Source of the DNA: Pseudoips prasinana
Taxonomy: Eukaryota > Arthropoda > Insecta > Lepidoptera > Nolidae
DNA length: 64,000 bases
Reading direction: 5' to 3'
Assembly (NCBI GenBank): GCA_951640165.1
Contig: OX621263.1
Span: 8,872,001 to 8,936,000, forward strand
The notes beneath the pieces are model-generated. The model saw nothing but the letters and a program-made list of their open reading frames with translations. It ran no database searches and was not told where the DNA came from. Position numbers and translations under genes: made by a program. Positions 20,847 to 31,916 of this stretch are shown piece after piece; position 1 is the stretch's first letter, and every line of letters starts with the position of its first letter.

Positions 20847-23825
20847 TTACACTGATAGTGACAAAAAGTGTTCCTTTGTTCTTCTTTTAAATACGTCTAA
20901 AGATGAGCTAGTAAGAATAGAGTGTGGAAGAGAGTTCCATAGTCGAACGGCACGTATTGTGAAAGAACCATCATAACGGCTGGAAGTATGAGAAGGCATA
21001 CGAAGTAGAGATGACGTGGCTGAGCGGCAGAATTTGCCTCGAGGGACTAAGTACTCAAAGCGTTCACGAAGATAGGCAGGAGAATTAAAGTTATGAAGGA
21101 TTGAGAAGAGTAGGGAAAGAATGTGACAATCTCGACGTTGCCGTATTGGCAGCCACTTCAACCGCCTCCGAAACTCCGACACATGGTCGTATTTACGGAG
21201 GCCAAAAATGAAGCGAATGCACAAATTCTGCAGACGATCGAGCTTGTTAAGAAGTTCTTCATTCGCATCCAGAAAACAGACATCGGCATAGTCTAGAAGA
21301 GGAAGTAGGAGTGATTGAGCTAAACATACTTTAGTACTGAAGGGTAAGAATTTCTGTAACCGTTTAAGAGACTGAAACGAGCAGTATACCCTTCTGCTTA
21401 CTTCCGCAACGTGAGTGCTCCAAGATAAGTTACTATCAATTAGTATACCAAGATTTTTAACATGTGCAGCATAAGGTACAGGGACGTTGTCATAAAGAAC
21501 TGGTGGAAGAAAGTTGTTAGGTATCAAACTAAACACATGTCTGCCACCAATAATGATTGCTTGTGATTTAGTAGGGTTAACCAAGAGTCCAAAAGATTTC
21601 GCCCAATCACTAATGTTTCCAAGATCACTATTGATGGCATCCATGGCCAGACCGATATCCTCAACTTTAAAGTGTCGGTAAAGCTGCAAATCGTCTGCGT
21701 AGAGATGGTAATTTGAAGAAACAATTTTGGTTATGGCGTTTATAAACACAGAGAAGAGAAGAGGAGAGAGTACGCCACCTTGAGGAACGCCCGCAGTAAG
21801 ATCACACCACTCAGAAGAAGCTTCTTCATAGCGTACAGACTGCGAGCGTCCTCGAAGATATGAGTCAAACCATGCAGTTACTGAAGATGAGATATTTAAG
21901 GAAGATAAGATACCTAGGAGGATATCAAAATCAACTGAGTTGAAGGCACTACTGAAGTCCAATAAGACCATCACCGTGAGTAATTTCCGCTCCATGGCAA
22001 ATCGGACATCATCCGTAATTTTCACTAGGGCCGTTACGGTGCTATGGCCAGGACGGAACCCTGATTGGTATGGACTTAGTAGGCTTTGAGAGGAGAGGTA
22101 ACGAGAGAGTTGTTGGCTAACAACACTTTCAAGGATTTTGGACAAGATTGGAAGGATAGAGATAGGACGGTATTGAGATAAGGAAGATGGATTTTGGGTT
22201 TTGGGAAGTGGTAGGACCAGGGCTTTTTTCCAGGCTGACGGAAAAGAACTTGCCTCAAAAGAAAAATTTATAATATGGGTGATTATGGGTGCAAGTTCTT
22301 CAAGAATCAGGGAAAGCATTTGGAGCTGGACACCATCATCTCCCACTGCTTTAGTAGAGATGGATCGGATGGATTTTTTAATATCTTGTTCAGTAACTGC
22401 AGTAAAAGAAAAACAAGTACATACCGGCATAGAAGTTTTAGAGAGATAATTTAAAGTGGAAGACTTGGTGCTGGCATCCAGTGTCACCGGCGGTGTGGCA
22501 AAATGTTTGTTAAGTGCATTTAGATCCACCGAAGACGTCACATTGTCATTACGGTCCTTGCCGACACCAAGTGATTTTAGAAATTGCCATACTTGTGCTG
22601 TACCGAGGTTATTAATGGAGTTGTGAATGTGGCGCTTTTTAGCGTCTCTACACATGCGACTGCAGCGATTCCGAAGCCTTTTATATGTACACCAGTTCTC
22701 TTCCGATGGGGATTTTTTATATATTTTTTTGGCTTTATCTCGCTTTGACATAACTTTTCTAATATCATCAGACAGCCAGGGCGCAGGTTGATGTTTTATC
22801 CTCACCTTTTTGATGGGAGCATGAATGTTGTATAAATTTAATAAAGTTTGTGTGAATTTTGTAACCTTGGTGTCTATGTCGATACAGTCGTAAACAGGAG
22901 CCCAATCGATACTGCCCGCGTCAGCCCTCAAACGTTCCAGGACAATGTTTTTGAAGCTACGAAGGAAGAGAAATTGAGACTTTCGTCGAGGGCAGTGAAT
23001 TTTATAGGAAATATATAATAGGTCATGATATGAGAAAGAAGCTGGTAATTGGCCATAAGATGCTACTTTTGAAGGGTTCGAAACAAGGACAAGATCTAGG
23101 AGTGACGGCGAACTGTGAGGAGCGCGATGTGTTGCATTCAGGGGAAGTATATGCATGTTAACAGAAGTAACTAGAGAGAGTAACCTGCGACTCCGTGCAT
23201 CATCTTTCAGTAGGCAGGTGTTGAAGTCTCCAAGTATTATAATGTGGTCATAATGAGATGAGTAAGTTTCAAGTTGACTCTCAAAAGAGGAAAAGTAGTC
23301 AATATGACACGATGGGCTATAATAAACACCTAGTAGTAATTTTGAGTACCTAATTGTAACTTCAATAAACATGTGTTCCGCACATTTTGAATATTTACTT
23401 GGAGACTCATCAACTACCTTATGTTTAATATCCGCACGAAGATAGATAGCAACACCACCGCCCCCCTTCCCAGTTCTGTCATTACGCAACAGCTTGTAGC
23501 CAGGCAGGGCGTATTGCTTTGAAGGAAGGGCGGGTTTGAGAAAAGTTTCCGATACGAGAATGGCGTGGACGAGATCAGAGTCAAAAGATGACAGAAGGTC
23601 AGGGTAGTGAGCGTGAATACTTTGAGCATTTATGTGTACAGCGTTAAAATTTTTGGGAGAAGAAAATGAAAAGTGAGCAAAGAGCTTATCACGAAGTTGA
23701 AGTGACTCGCTGTCACTAAAAGCACTGGAGTAATTATGATCTGACGCATTAGAAGAAGAACATGAAAAGAAGTCATCATCACTATCATAAGGCATAATAA
23801 AAATATACAAGTAATAAATATCCAA
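20847..23825 (-). CDS. LINE ORF2: endonuclease-reverse transcriptase
   Basis: 992 residues without a stop. The N-terminal apurinic-type endonuclease (EEP fold) shows NAQS (66-69), SET (92-94), GGGGVAIYLR (121-130), VYYSP (167-171) and GDFN (199-202). Its usual SDH is SYHDL here. The reverse transcriptase shows YRPISILPILSKILE, QSGFRPGHST, LLDFSSAFNSVD, GVPQGGVLSPLLF and the YADD core (about 708-711). A thumb/C-terminal region with PYAAHVKNLGILIDSNLSW and LPIRQRRDCHILSLLFSILH follows, ending in KRRTKEHFLS. No RNase H or C-terminal CCHC is visible. The Met at residue 11 (position 23795) is an equally good start. It nicks target DNA and copies the LINE RNA. Clade CR1 or a close relative is inferred from motif wording. 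Confidence 0.92.
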   Translation of the reverse strand: MDIYYLYIFIMPYDSDDDFFSCSSSNASDHNYSSAFSDSESLQLRDKLFAHFSFSSPKNFNAVHINAQSIHAHYPDLLSSFDSDLVHAILVSETFLKPALPSKQYALPGYKLLRNDRTGKGGGGVAIYLRADIKHKVVDESPSKYSKCAEHMFIEVTIRYSKLLLGVYYSPSCHIDYFSSFESQLETYSSHYDHIIILGDFNTCLLKDDARSRRLLSLVTSVNMHILPLNATHRAPHSSPSLLDLVLVSNPSKVASYGQLPASFSYHDLLYISYKIHCPRRKSQFLFLRSFKNIVLERLRADAGSIDWAPVYDCIDIDTKVTKFTQTLLNLYNIHAPIKKVRIKHQPAPWLSDDIRKVMSKRDKAKKIYKKSPSEENWCTYKRLRNRCSRMCRDAKKRHIHNSINNLGTAQVWQFLKSLGVGKDRNDNVTSSVDLNALNKHFATPPVTLDASTKSSTLNYLSKTSMPVCTCFSFTAVTEQDIKKSIRSISTKAVGDDGVQLQMLSLILEELAPIITHIINFSFEASSFPSAWKKALVLPLPKTQNPSSLSQYRPISILPILSKILESVVSQQLSRYLSSQSLLSPYQSGFRPGHSTVTALVKITDDVRFAMERKLLTVMVLLDFSSAFNSVDFDILLGILSSLNISSSVTAWFDSYLRGRSQSVRYEEASSEWCDLTAGVPQGGVLSPLLFSVFINAITKIVSSNYHLYADDLQLYRHFKVEDIGLAMDAINSDLGNISDWAKSFGLLVNPTKSQAIIIGGRHVFSLIPNNFLPPVLYDNVPVPYAAHVKNLGILIDSNLSWSTHVAEVSRRVYCSFQSLKRLQKFLPFSTKVCLAQSLLLPLLDYADVCFLDANEELLNKLDRLQNLCIRFIFGLRKYDHVSEFRRRLKWLPIRQRRDCHILSLLFSILHNFNSPAYLRERFEYLVPRGKFCRSATSSLLRMPSHTSSRYDGSFTIRAVRLWNSLPHSILTSSSLDVFKRRTKEHFLSLSV

Positions 23826-24192
23826 TCAAAAAAATTAAATAATATCGAATACACCTAAATAATAAATATATCTATCTGTATAGTTATAAATATATATTAA
23901 ACAAACAAAAGAATTTATCTATAAGATTTGGAATCTCAGTGCACTCACTGAAAAAAATAAATAACATAATTATCATATAAAAATGAAGGCTCAAAAGCCT
24001 CGTTTACTCAGGGTATGGTAACATTTCTGATGTGGGTATGTTTGTTAGTAAAATTGTAAATAACAAAGAATTGTAAAAAACAAAACTCGAACAACGGCAG
24101 TGGTTTGCAGTGAGAAATAACAAATAAATAAAAAGTGTTGTGTTTTCAACCACAATAATATATCACTACCAATCAAAGATGGTCAAGACTTG

Positions 24193-24900
24193 TTACTTGG
24201 CAGCTTTGCGAGAGTCCACAGCATCCGATGAAGTGCTAGCAGCTGGGTATTGGGACATTAGGTCACGAAGCTCCGCAGCTGTCTCAATCTTACGCCGAGA
24301 CTTATCACTTAACTGAATGATTATTCGGCCTTCAGAACTCCAGCAAAGTTTTTGGCCGAAATGTTTACGCGAATCCATAAAAACTTGGTGCCGAGCCTTC
24401 GTGAGAAACTCAGTCATTGTTAATCCAGACCCCTTCAGAAGTGTTTTGGCATTCCAGACCTCACTACGCTTATTCAGCTGATGGAATCTAATCAAAAGAG
24501 GGCGTGACTTGTTTTTTTTTGTACCAAGGCGATGACAAACAGCAATGTCGGACGCAGTTATATCAGCCAACTTCATTTTGCCGGTTAATATACTTAAGGC
24601 GGCATCCTGGGAATCCTTTTCCTCGTCCACACCATGCAAAAGAAGCACTTTTCTTCGTGACATCATCTCTTGGCGGTCTAAGCCCAATATCACAAGCTCG
24701 ATTTGGGCTTTCATGCCGCAGAGGGTCTTCCAAACAAAGGTCTTGAAGTTGGTGAAGTCACGCGAGAGGCTGGCTATGGACTTATGAAGAACTTCCGAGC
24801 CAGCCACAGCCTTTAAGTCCTCCTCATGCTGAGCCATCCTGTCCATCAGCGAAGTTGAAATCTCCTCCATTTGATTAGACAGTTTTGTGTATAGATCCAT
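24193..24900 (-). CDS. LINE ORF1 protein, coiled coil plus RRM-like domain
   Basis: 235 residues. The first about 75 are heptad-rich (LYTKLSNQMEEISTSLMDRM), likely a coiled coil for trimerisation. A middle region (KVLLLHGVDEEKDSQDAALS, then ITASDIAVCHRLGTKKNKSR and PLLIRFHQLNKRSEVW) follows. It resembles the RRM-like nucleic-acid-binding domain of L1-type ORF1 proteins. The C-terminus is basic, then Ser/Ala-rich. No CCHC zinc knuckles are seen. It would package the LINE RNA. The start Met at 24900 gives the whole coiled coil. ORF2 begins 367 bases downstream. Confidence 0.75.
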   Translation of the reverse strand: MDLYTKLSNQMEEISTSLMDRMAQHEEDLKAVAGSEVLHKSIASLSRDFTNFKTFVWKTLCGMKAQIELVILGLDRQEMMSRRKVLLLHGVDEEKDSQDAALSILTGKMKLADITASDIAVCHRLGTKKNKSRPLLIRFHQLNKRSEVWNAKTLLKGSGLTMTEFLTKARHQVFMDSRKHFGQKLCWSSEGRIIIQLSDKSRRKIETAAELRDLMSQYPAASTSSDAVDSRKAAK

Positions 24901-25177
24901 TATGCACGCTTATACGGTGATAGTGAGAGGTGAAAGTGAAAAATAGTTATTGCAGTGAGTGCAGCAGAGATCAAGGAATTACGGTAGTACTAATAAACCA
25001 TTACACATTTAGGTATACTATTTAAAAATTAAATTAATTGAAGCACAGAATTTCTTTTCTTGTTGACACCAGAACTACCAGACTTTTAACATACCGCATT
25101 TATCCCTAAACATAATTACCATACTATTTCCCCTCATACTCAGAAATAAATATATGTGGGTAGAAGATGATAGTATC

Positions 25178-25262
25178 TAGCGCTCGGCGGTCGCTGCCAG
25201 CAATTGTGGAGATCTTTAGGGGGGTCTTTGACCAACAGTCTGTCGGCTGATATGATAATGAT
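25178..25262 (+). mobile_element. RTE LINE 3' end fragment
   Basis: CAATTGTGGAGATCTTTAGG through CGGCTGATATGATAATGATG, the RTE 3' tail. Confidence 0.55.
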
Positions 25263-25365
25263 GGTGAAGTTACAAAAACATATGTTTCTTATAATGTGTA
25301 TGTATTGATTATTCTATAAATGATAAGATGAGAAAATTTGTATGTGAAACGTAATTCTATAAACT

Positions 25366-25613
25366 ATTCACCGTAGCCTAGTTGGTAGTGTTCCTGCCTA
25401 CGAAGCTGGTGGTCCTGGGTTCGAATCCCGACAAGTGCAAATATTTGTGTGATGAGCACGAATATTTGTTTCTGAGTCATGTATGTTTTCTATGTATATA
25501 AGTATTTATCTATCTATATAAGTATGTATACCGCCGCCTGGTACCCATAGTACAAGCTTTGCTTAGTTTGGGGCTGGGATGATCTGTGTGACATTGTCCC
25601 CTAGATATATTGT
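25366..25613 (+). mobile_element. SINE (family S1) copy
   Basis: TTCACCGTAGCCTAGTTGG ... GGGTTCGAATCCCGACAAG ... GTGACATTGTCCCCTAGAT; near-identical to 19187-19442. Confidence 0.8.
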
Positions 25614-25759
25614 CTATAAAACAACGTAAACTCGTTCGAATTCAAGTCTCGGCATTCGACCCTTGGAAGCCAGTCGCAAAGAAAAAGTGAGGTTAGTATC
25701 TTAGGTAGTTACCTTCAGTTCAAGAGTTCAAGTCTGCAAACGTAACAGTTTAAAACAAC

Positions 25760-26250
25760 ATACGAACCCAGGAAGTCGCTAAAAAATCCTAATTAGAATG
25801 TGGTACAGCAATCGAAGACAGGAAGTCACCAAAACGTAATAGGTGTAATGAGGAATTTGGATACAACAATCGGGCCCAGAAAGTCGCCATAGCGTAATAG
25901 TTCATATGTGGAAGTTTTGATACGCCTCGCGGACCCAGTAAGTCACCAAAGCGTTATATTTCAAATGCGGGGTTTTGATACGAAACGCGGCCCCAGGAAG
26001 TCGCCAAACCGTTATAGTTCAAATGTGGGGTTTTGATACGAAATGCGGAACTAGGAAGTCACCAAAGCGTAATATTTCAAATGCGGGGTTTTGATACGAA
26101 ACGCGGACACAGAAAGTCGTGAAAACGTTTTAGTTCAAATGTAGGGTTATGTATGATACGCCAAGTAAGCGAACCCATGAAATCGTGAAAGACTAATAGT
26201 TCAAATGCCGGGTTTTGATGCAGCAATCGGATACAGGGAGTCTTGCACAG
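25760..26250 (+). repeat. 58-bp minisatellite, about nine degenerate units
   Basis: The phrase AGGAAGTCGCCAAAGCGTAA recurs with starts near 25769, 25820, 25878, 25937, 25995, 26053 and 26111. The spacing is 58 in the middle. Each is followed by TTCAAATGCGGGGTTTTGAT. Two more decayed units lie at about 26170 and 26232, and another at about 26345. Confidence 0.85.
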
Positions 26251-26755
26251 GTATTTTCTATAATATAAAGAGAGCCTCTATGTAAGATTAAATATTGTAA
26301 ATGTTTGTAAAGTTAACTTAATAAATTAATAGAAGAAAAACTAATAAAGAAACTCGCCACAACGTAATAACTACAATGGGTGATTTTGAAACAGTAATCA
26401 AGCGCAAGGCGCAAATATAATACCTAAAATGTGATACTTCTTAGTAATCGGAAAAAACGTTGGTGTTGCGTGTGCGCAATAGCCTTAAACATTAGGTCAC
26501 TAATTGCAACTTGTTTTCCTTCCTTCTTACAATTGTTTAATTTTTATGTATGTAAGTAGTCATGTCCTTTCTCAGGCTCTAGACTATGTATGTATTAAAT
26601 TTCATTTGAATCAGTTCAGTAGTTTTGGCGTGAAAGCGCGACAGACAGACATACAGAGTTACTTTCGCATTTATAATATTAGTAAGGATTTTAACAATGG
26701 ATGGTCAATTGCAATATTGGCATTGATTATAAGTGATGACTTTAAATTAAATAAA

Positions 26756-27010
26756 CAAGTGCGAGTCGGACTCGCGCACGAAGGGTTCCGTACCATTATC
26801 TATAAAAACGAGCAAAAAAATTCACGTTGTTGTATGGGAGGCCCCTTAATTGTTTATTGCTATACCGGCAACAGAAATACACCATCTGTGAAAATTTCAA
26901 CAGTCTAACTATCACGTTTCATGAGATACAGCCTGGTGACAGACGGACAGACAGATAGCGAAGTCTTAGTAATAGGGTTCCGTTTTACCCTTTGGATACG
27001 GAACCCTAAA
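26756..27010 (+). mobile_element. Abundant lepidopteran repeat R-B, short copy
   Basis: Starts CAAGTGCGAGTCGGACTCGC with AAGGGTTCCGTACC and ends GGATACGGAACCCTAAAAAG. The inverted AGGGTTCCGT/ACGGAACCCT ends and the ATGAGATACAGCCTGGTGAC phrase mark a common family; copies at 31.2, 31.9, 38.1, 56.5 and 58.3 kb. Confidence 0.65.
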
Positions 27011-27323
27011 AAGTCAATGTCAACTCTCTGGCACGCACCATGGTTCATGGTGAGTCCTAATCACAAGATAACAAGAGATATGAGGAAAGTGGTCACTTCA
27101 AATTAATGCTGTTGGTGCGATAAATTGATAACATAAATCGATCCGTTCACGATGTTGTGTAAAAGAGAAATATCCGCTATTTGTCTTCGCTCTTGAAGAG
27201 GGAAGTGGAACTTTTGCAGCGACTAATGCAATCGGGTAAATATAGTTTTGATATAAGCGGGATGTACCTTAGGAATATCCTTAGAATATTTTCCAGACGT
27301 GATAAATAGTGTAGGAAACTTAA

Positions 27324-28560
27324 CACATTCAGTGCCACTGACACGCCTAGCATGTGCTCACTAATCCTTATCGCTATGCCGCGAACACGCCAGGCGTGCT
27401 CTCTGTTTTTCGTCAATATTTCAAAGATTTACCTATATTTTTCATCGAAACACTAAGGGCATAAATATCATGCTCTAAGCTAAAGAATATTGAGGTGGTT
27501 AAATGATTAAACAATTTTTTCATGTTATCAAAAAAAGATAATTATATAATGCCACGAACACGCCAGGCGTGTTCACCTACAGAAGTTCTCAACCTTTTAT
27601 ATTGTTATTAATGATTTACTAACTAATACTAAAATATAGTGTATACTTTTTATAACGTAATACTTATTTTACTCCACTGCGCTTTGCTTGTACAAAGATG
27701 ACAAAAGAAATGAAAAATGTTCACTAACATTTCTAGGACATAGGTATATAGTTTACTTGAATTCCTTTACCAATTAAAAGTAAAGAAGCGCAAGTAGGTA
27801 TATTAATGTATATTGAACTACGCGCTTTACATGTACCGCAAAAATACCGCCAAAATGATTTTTCAAATAGAACCACAAAAGATAACAATGATATTGACAA
27901 TACGAGAAAGAAGTACGACCAAGCCATTTTAAGTCCTAATTGATAACGGTTACGGTTCAAAATTGCTTCATGTAAATATTTAAAGCTCTCGTTGTTACTT
28001 GTAGCAGTCATAAATAATAGCGAGAACTTTAACCATTTACAAACAAAAGAACTGATAAGAGGTATTTAAATGGTTGGTTCTCATTTTGTTAGGCTGGATC
28101 ACAAAAATTTGCAAAACAACCGTCAGTGCAGTGTTCGAAGTATTCGACATCGCATGTTTCTTTTACTTTCTTTCTTTAGCTGGATATCGTTTCATATTGT
28201 GATTTCCCTAAAAAGATAAACATAAGTACCTAACTGGGTTAAAGTTTGATATTCAGTTGCGGAAAATACGAAAATACTTACCATAAAATCGATTTCCTGC
28301 CATAATTTAACTTCCACAAGCACAAACACTACTAAAAACACTATACCTCTCCAGTTACGCAAAATAGACTAAGCAATAAGCACGGTTAAAGCCGAAATAT
28401 CCCATTTTATGGTTTTACCTTTATACAGTGCCAGTGAACACGCCTAGCGTGCTCACCTAATTTTCTTTTACAGTGCCGTGGACACGCCTAGCATGGTCGC
28501 GTTTTTTTACATGGCGGCATCGCTCAAAAATTAGTGGTAAACGTGGCGGCACTGAATGTG
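27324..28560. mobile_element. TTAA-flanked DNA element (piggyBac-like), 1237 bp
   Basis: TTAA at 27320-27323 and 28561-28564 flank inverted ends CACATTCAGTGCC (13 bp perfect). Just inside each end are several palindromic motifs of the form ACACGCCTAGCGTG: 27341, 27391, 27553-27571, 28439 and 28475. GAACACGCC-A-GGCGTGTTC at 27553 is a perfect 19-mer. TTAA duplication is the piggyBac signature but Sola3 and Kolobok also use it. No transposase remains; one ORF with a hydrophobic segment (27733-28011) lies inside. Confidence 0.75.
27733..28011 (-). CDS. Small ORF with a hydrophobic segment inside the TTAA element
   Basis: 92 residues beginning MTATSNNESFKYLHEAILNR, with a membrane-like stretch (AWSYFFLVLSISLLSFVVLF) at about residues 29-48, then FEKSFWRYFCGTCKARSSIY. 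Not recognised. It could be chance, or captured sequence carried by the element. The surrounding AT-rich DNA and lack of a clear promoter keep confidence low. Confidence 0.25.
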   Translation of the reverse strand: MTATSNNESFKYLHEAILNRNRYQLGLKMAWSYFFLVLSISLLSFVVLFEKSFWRYFCGTCKARSSIYINIPTCASLLLIGKGIQVNYIPMS

Positions 28561-28705
28561 TTAAGGGGCCTTCGCAAACTTATTTTATAATTATTTAAAA
28601 TAAATAGAAATTTACTTTGTGAAGTATGAAAAACATTGCATTTGGTACCCAACCAAAATGCAGTTGATCGTTATGTTTGTTTTGGGAGGTAATCGTTTTT
28701 ACATT

Positions 28706-29240
28706 TAAATAAAAAAAAAGTTTTTATTCACGTAGACCCTAAAAAAGCGATTGTAAATAGTCAGAACATGTTTGTAGTAATACAGTTATTATTTCTAGTT
28801 ACTTATTATAGATATTTAGGTACACGGATTGTCAAAACATTTATACAATTTATTTTATAATGGTAGTGATATTTAGCTAGCTTGTATTAAGTTATTGTCA
28901 AGGACATTATGTTTAGGTTTAATTATTGAAATTTATAATTTACTACATTTTACCTGAATGGTTCTGTCTATATTAAGGTACGAATTCAGTATTATTATTA
29001 TGACGTACCTTGTGTTTAAAACGACGGTCGCGCTTTAATGCTACCATCGGATCCAATGCGACCCAACTGAGAAGACCCAGCGAAACAAACTCAGCAGGTT
29101 CACCTACTGCCGGTTTCAACACGGCCCAGTTGAGACGGTCAGGCGAAACATACTCAAGCGGGCATAAACACGGGATTTAGTCCACTTAAAGTTATTATTT
29201 AGTAGGCAAACACAATATCTGCTCGATCGGTTGTCAGAAT
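28706..29240 (-). repeat. Dispersed repeat R-A, long copy
   Basis: Same structure as 11222-11803, including AACGACGGTCGCGCTTTAAT and GATCGGTTGTC at its right edge. Confidence 0.6.
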
Positions 29241-29281
29241 GAATATTAAATTAGATTATATTTAGGAAACAAAAGATTATA

Positions 29282-30847
29282 TCTATATAAATAAAAAGAC
29301 AAGTCCTGACTGACTGACTGACTCATCAACGCCCAGCCCAAACCCTTGGACCTAGAAAGCTGAAATTTTGCACAAATGTTTGCTTTATAATGTAGACAAG
29401 GAATAAGGAAGGATTTTTCGAAATTCAACCCATAAGGGGGTAAAACAGGGGCGCTAAGTTAGTATGAAACTTTGCCGTTTTTGAAGTTTAAGGCATAAAA
29501 ATTGGTATTTGGCCTTCCAGTTAAAAATAAAAAATCACGTATTTCAGGGTTTTTGGAAATTCCACCCCCAAGGTCGAAAAATAGGGGATGTAAGTTTGTA
29601 TGGAAAATGTGTCAATTTTTAAGTTAAACGCATAAAAATTGGTATTTGGCCTTTTAGTTAAAAATAAAAAATATGAATTTCAGCATTTTTTGGAAATTCC
29701 AGCCCCAAGAGCGTAAAATAGGGGGTGTACGTTTGTTTGAAAAATGTGTCAATTTTTAAGTTAAACGCATGAAAATTGGTATTTGGCCTTTCAGTTAAAA
29801 ATAATAATATGTATTCCAGGATTTTTGGAAATTCCACCCCTAAGGACAACTAAAATAGGGGATGTAAGTTTGTATGAAAATCTGTTTTTTTTTTGGAGTA
29901 AACGCATGTAATGTATTTGGTATTTTAGTTAAAAATAAAGCAATCCAGGGAATAATTTGTTGATAAAAAAAAAGGTAATCCAAAACTGATTCAACAAATC
30001 GACGCCAACAATTTACGCAAACTCAAATTTTAGAGAAATTCTTTTCTTTGCCAAGTTGCTTAAAATGTCGTGGTCGTTGTTGTCTAAGTAAAGATTTAGG
30101 GTTTTATAAGATTTGTAACTTCTTTTTTTTTGGTAATTTTTATAACAAACCAAAAAAGCGATATTTTATATTCGAGTTAGTACAAATTGTTCGCGTCGAG
30201 ATGATAGCACCCAAAAAATATCATCTTAATTTTACTGATCTACAAGTTCACAATTTTGTATCTAGATGGCGGTAATATCGTTTCAGATCATGGAACTTAT
30301 TTGGTATATCGGTTAAAATAACTAAATGCTTGAAATAAACGGTAGTCCAAAACTGAATTAATAGATGATCGCCTAAATCTCACGCAAAAACTATGCACAC
30401 ATCTTAATTTTACTGCTTTACAAGTTTATATTTTTGTAATAAATTGCGTAATCATCGTTTTAGATCGTGCTATGGTTTCGTTCACAAAATTTTATATAAG
30501 ACCTATCAATGCCGTGGTCGCAACCTAATCTAATGGGAGTAACCTTTGTAATTAATGCATCGTTGATTATTTTACTTTATTTGACTTACTGACTGTACCT
30601 ACTTTAGGACAATTGATATGTATTCTTTGATTTCTTTGGTTGATGATATCGGGTCGTTTTTTTAAATAACAGGAGCAAAGTAGTATTTAGTTTATTTCTT
30701 AGTTAGGTTATTTATAGGTTAGGTTTTCTTAAATTTATATTTCTTATTTGTTTTTAAAGTTATATTTTTTAGATTAAGCTAGAAGTAAGTATAGTTACAT
30801 TGGTCATCATTCGAAATTGTCGCGGCGAAGTCGCGGGCACCAGCTAG
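29282..30847 (+). mobile_element. Helitron (type 4), 1.57 kb, with internal tandem repeats
   Basis: Begins TCTATATAAATAAAAAGAC after A and ends GCGGGCACCAGCTAG before T. From about 29430 to 29930 it holds three to four tandem units of about 130 bp with GGTATTTGGCCTTTCAGTTA and TTTTTGGAAATTCCACCCC. No Rep/helicase gene, so non-autonomous. Confidence 0.75.
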
Positions 30848-30849
30848 TG

Positions 30850-31245
30850 TCGAATAAGTTACTAGGTTGCACCCTGTATGTTTCATAGTTGGGGTTCTAT
30901 ATTTGGGAAGAATATTCTAGGACATAAATACAGTACAATATTTTATAGTCGACTTCTTCTGACCGGTTTCAAGGAACGTCAAAAGTCGACCAGCATACCT
31001 TCTATTTTGTTTCTTATCGTGTGGACAGTGGAAATCTATGCAATTTACCCTATTAACCTCGATGTTTTAATACGACATGGTAGTTGCCCTTGAGACAATT
31101 TCATGGACGCATTGGTAACCCACTCGAAACGCACATGGCATCGCATCCACCCTGATAAGCAAGGGTGAATACAACCTCAGATGGCGCCGGATAATAAACC
31201 GAAATACCGAGAATTTTTGTTTGTCGCCTCTTACGACATTTTTAC
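30850..31245. other. No gene seen
   Basis: Between the Helitron and the R-B copy; includes GATAAGCAAGGGTGAATACA. Not classified. Confidence 0.35.
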
Positions 31246-31440
31246 CCTCCGTAGCCAAATGGCAAACAACGAAACCCTTATAGATTCGTCATGTCTGTCT
31301 GTCCGTCCGTATGTCACAGCCACTTTTTTCCGAAACTATAAGGGCTGTACTGTTGAAGCTTGGTATTCCGTAAACCGCATTAAGATTTTCACAAAAAAAA
31401 TAGAAAACGTTTTTTTTTTATTTGGGGCTACATCCAACGA
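31246..31440 (-). mobile_element. R-B repeat, partial
   Basis: CCGTAGCCAAATGGCAAAC, CTGTCTGTCCGTCCGTATGT and CCGAAACTATAAGGGCTGTA match the ends of the 38.1-kb copy in the opposite orientation. Confidence 0.6.
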
Positions 31441-31916
31441 GAATGGTAGTTAAATTCTATCTTGTACTCAGTCTTTAAATTGTTTTTCAGCATTAGCTGT
31501 ACACCTTAGTATGTTGCATCGACCAGACTGAAATTAAGTGCCTGAGTAGAAAAAGGCGAAAATCAGAAATGCCCATTGTTGCTGCTGTCAGCAACCTCTT
31601 AGAAATGGATGAATATGCTCTAATGTCAGCATTGGGGCCGTGTCCCCGCTTTTAATAAACCCAAGCCCTTACTGGTGCTATTACAAGTATTAATGCTATT
31701 ATATAATTTAATGCTATTAAAACACTGCTGAATTAGCTTAGAAGCAGTCATTCAGTAATAACAGCGTTTGCCAAATTTAAAAAGCCCACCCCGTTTCTGG
31801 TGGCATTGGAACCTGAAAATGGCTCCGAACCTGTCATTCAGCGATTTCAGCGTTTGGGCGATCTCAATTAATTAGCACAGGCGGTTACTGGTAGCAGTAG
31901 AAAATTCAGCCATTTT
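31441..31916. other. No gene seen
   Basis: Unclassified AT-rich sequence between two R-B copies. Confidence 0.35.

Larger units (their letters stand above)
20519..24985 (-). mobile_element. Near full-length two-ORF LINE (CR1/Jockey-like)
   Basis: Minus-strand retrotransposon with ORF1 (24900-24193) and ORF2 (23825-20847), a 5' leader of about 85 bases, and a 3' UTR. The 3' UTR ends GCAATAAAGAATAAGAATAA, a GAATAA-repeat tail at 20519-20546 rather than poly(A). That tail and the absence of an RNase H domain are CR1-like. Both ORFs are uninterrupted. Target duplications were not resolved. Confidence 0.85.

Noticed and set aside
22201..22449. Plus-strand ORFs across 22-25 kb
   Set aside because: Antisense shadows of the LINE ORFs.
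25760..26250. CRISPR-like array
   Set aside because: Units are contiguous tandem repeats without unique spacers, and the genome is eukaryotic.
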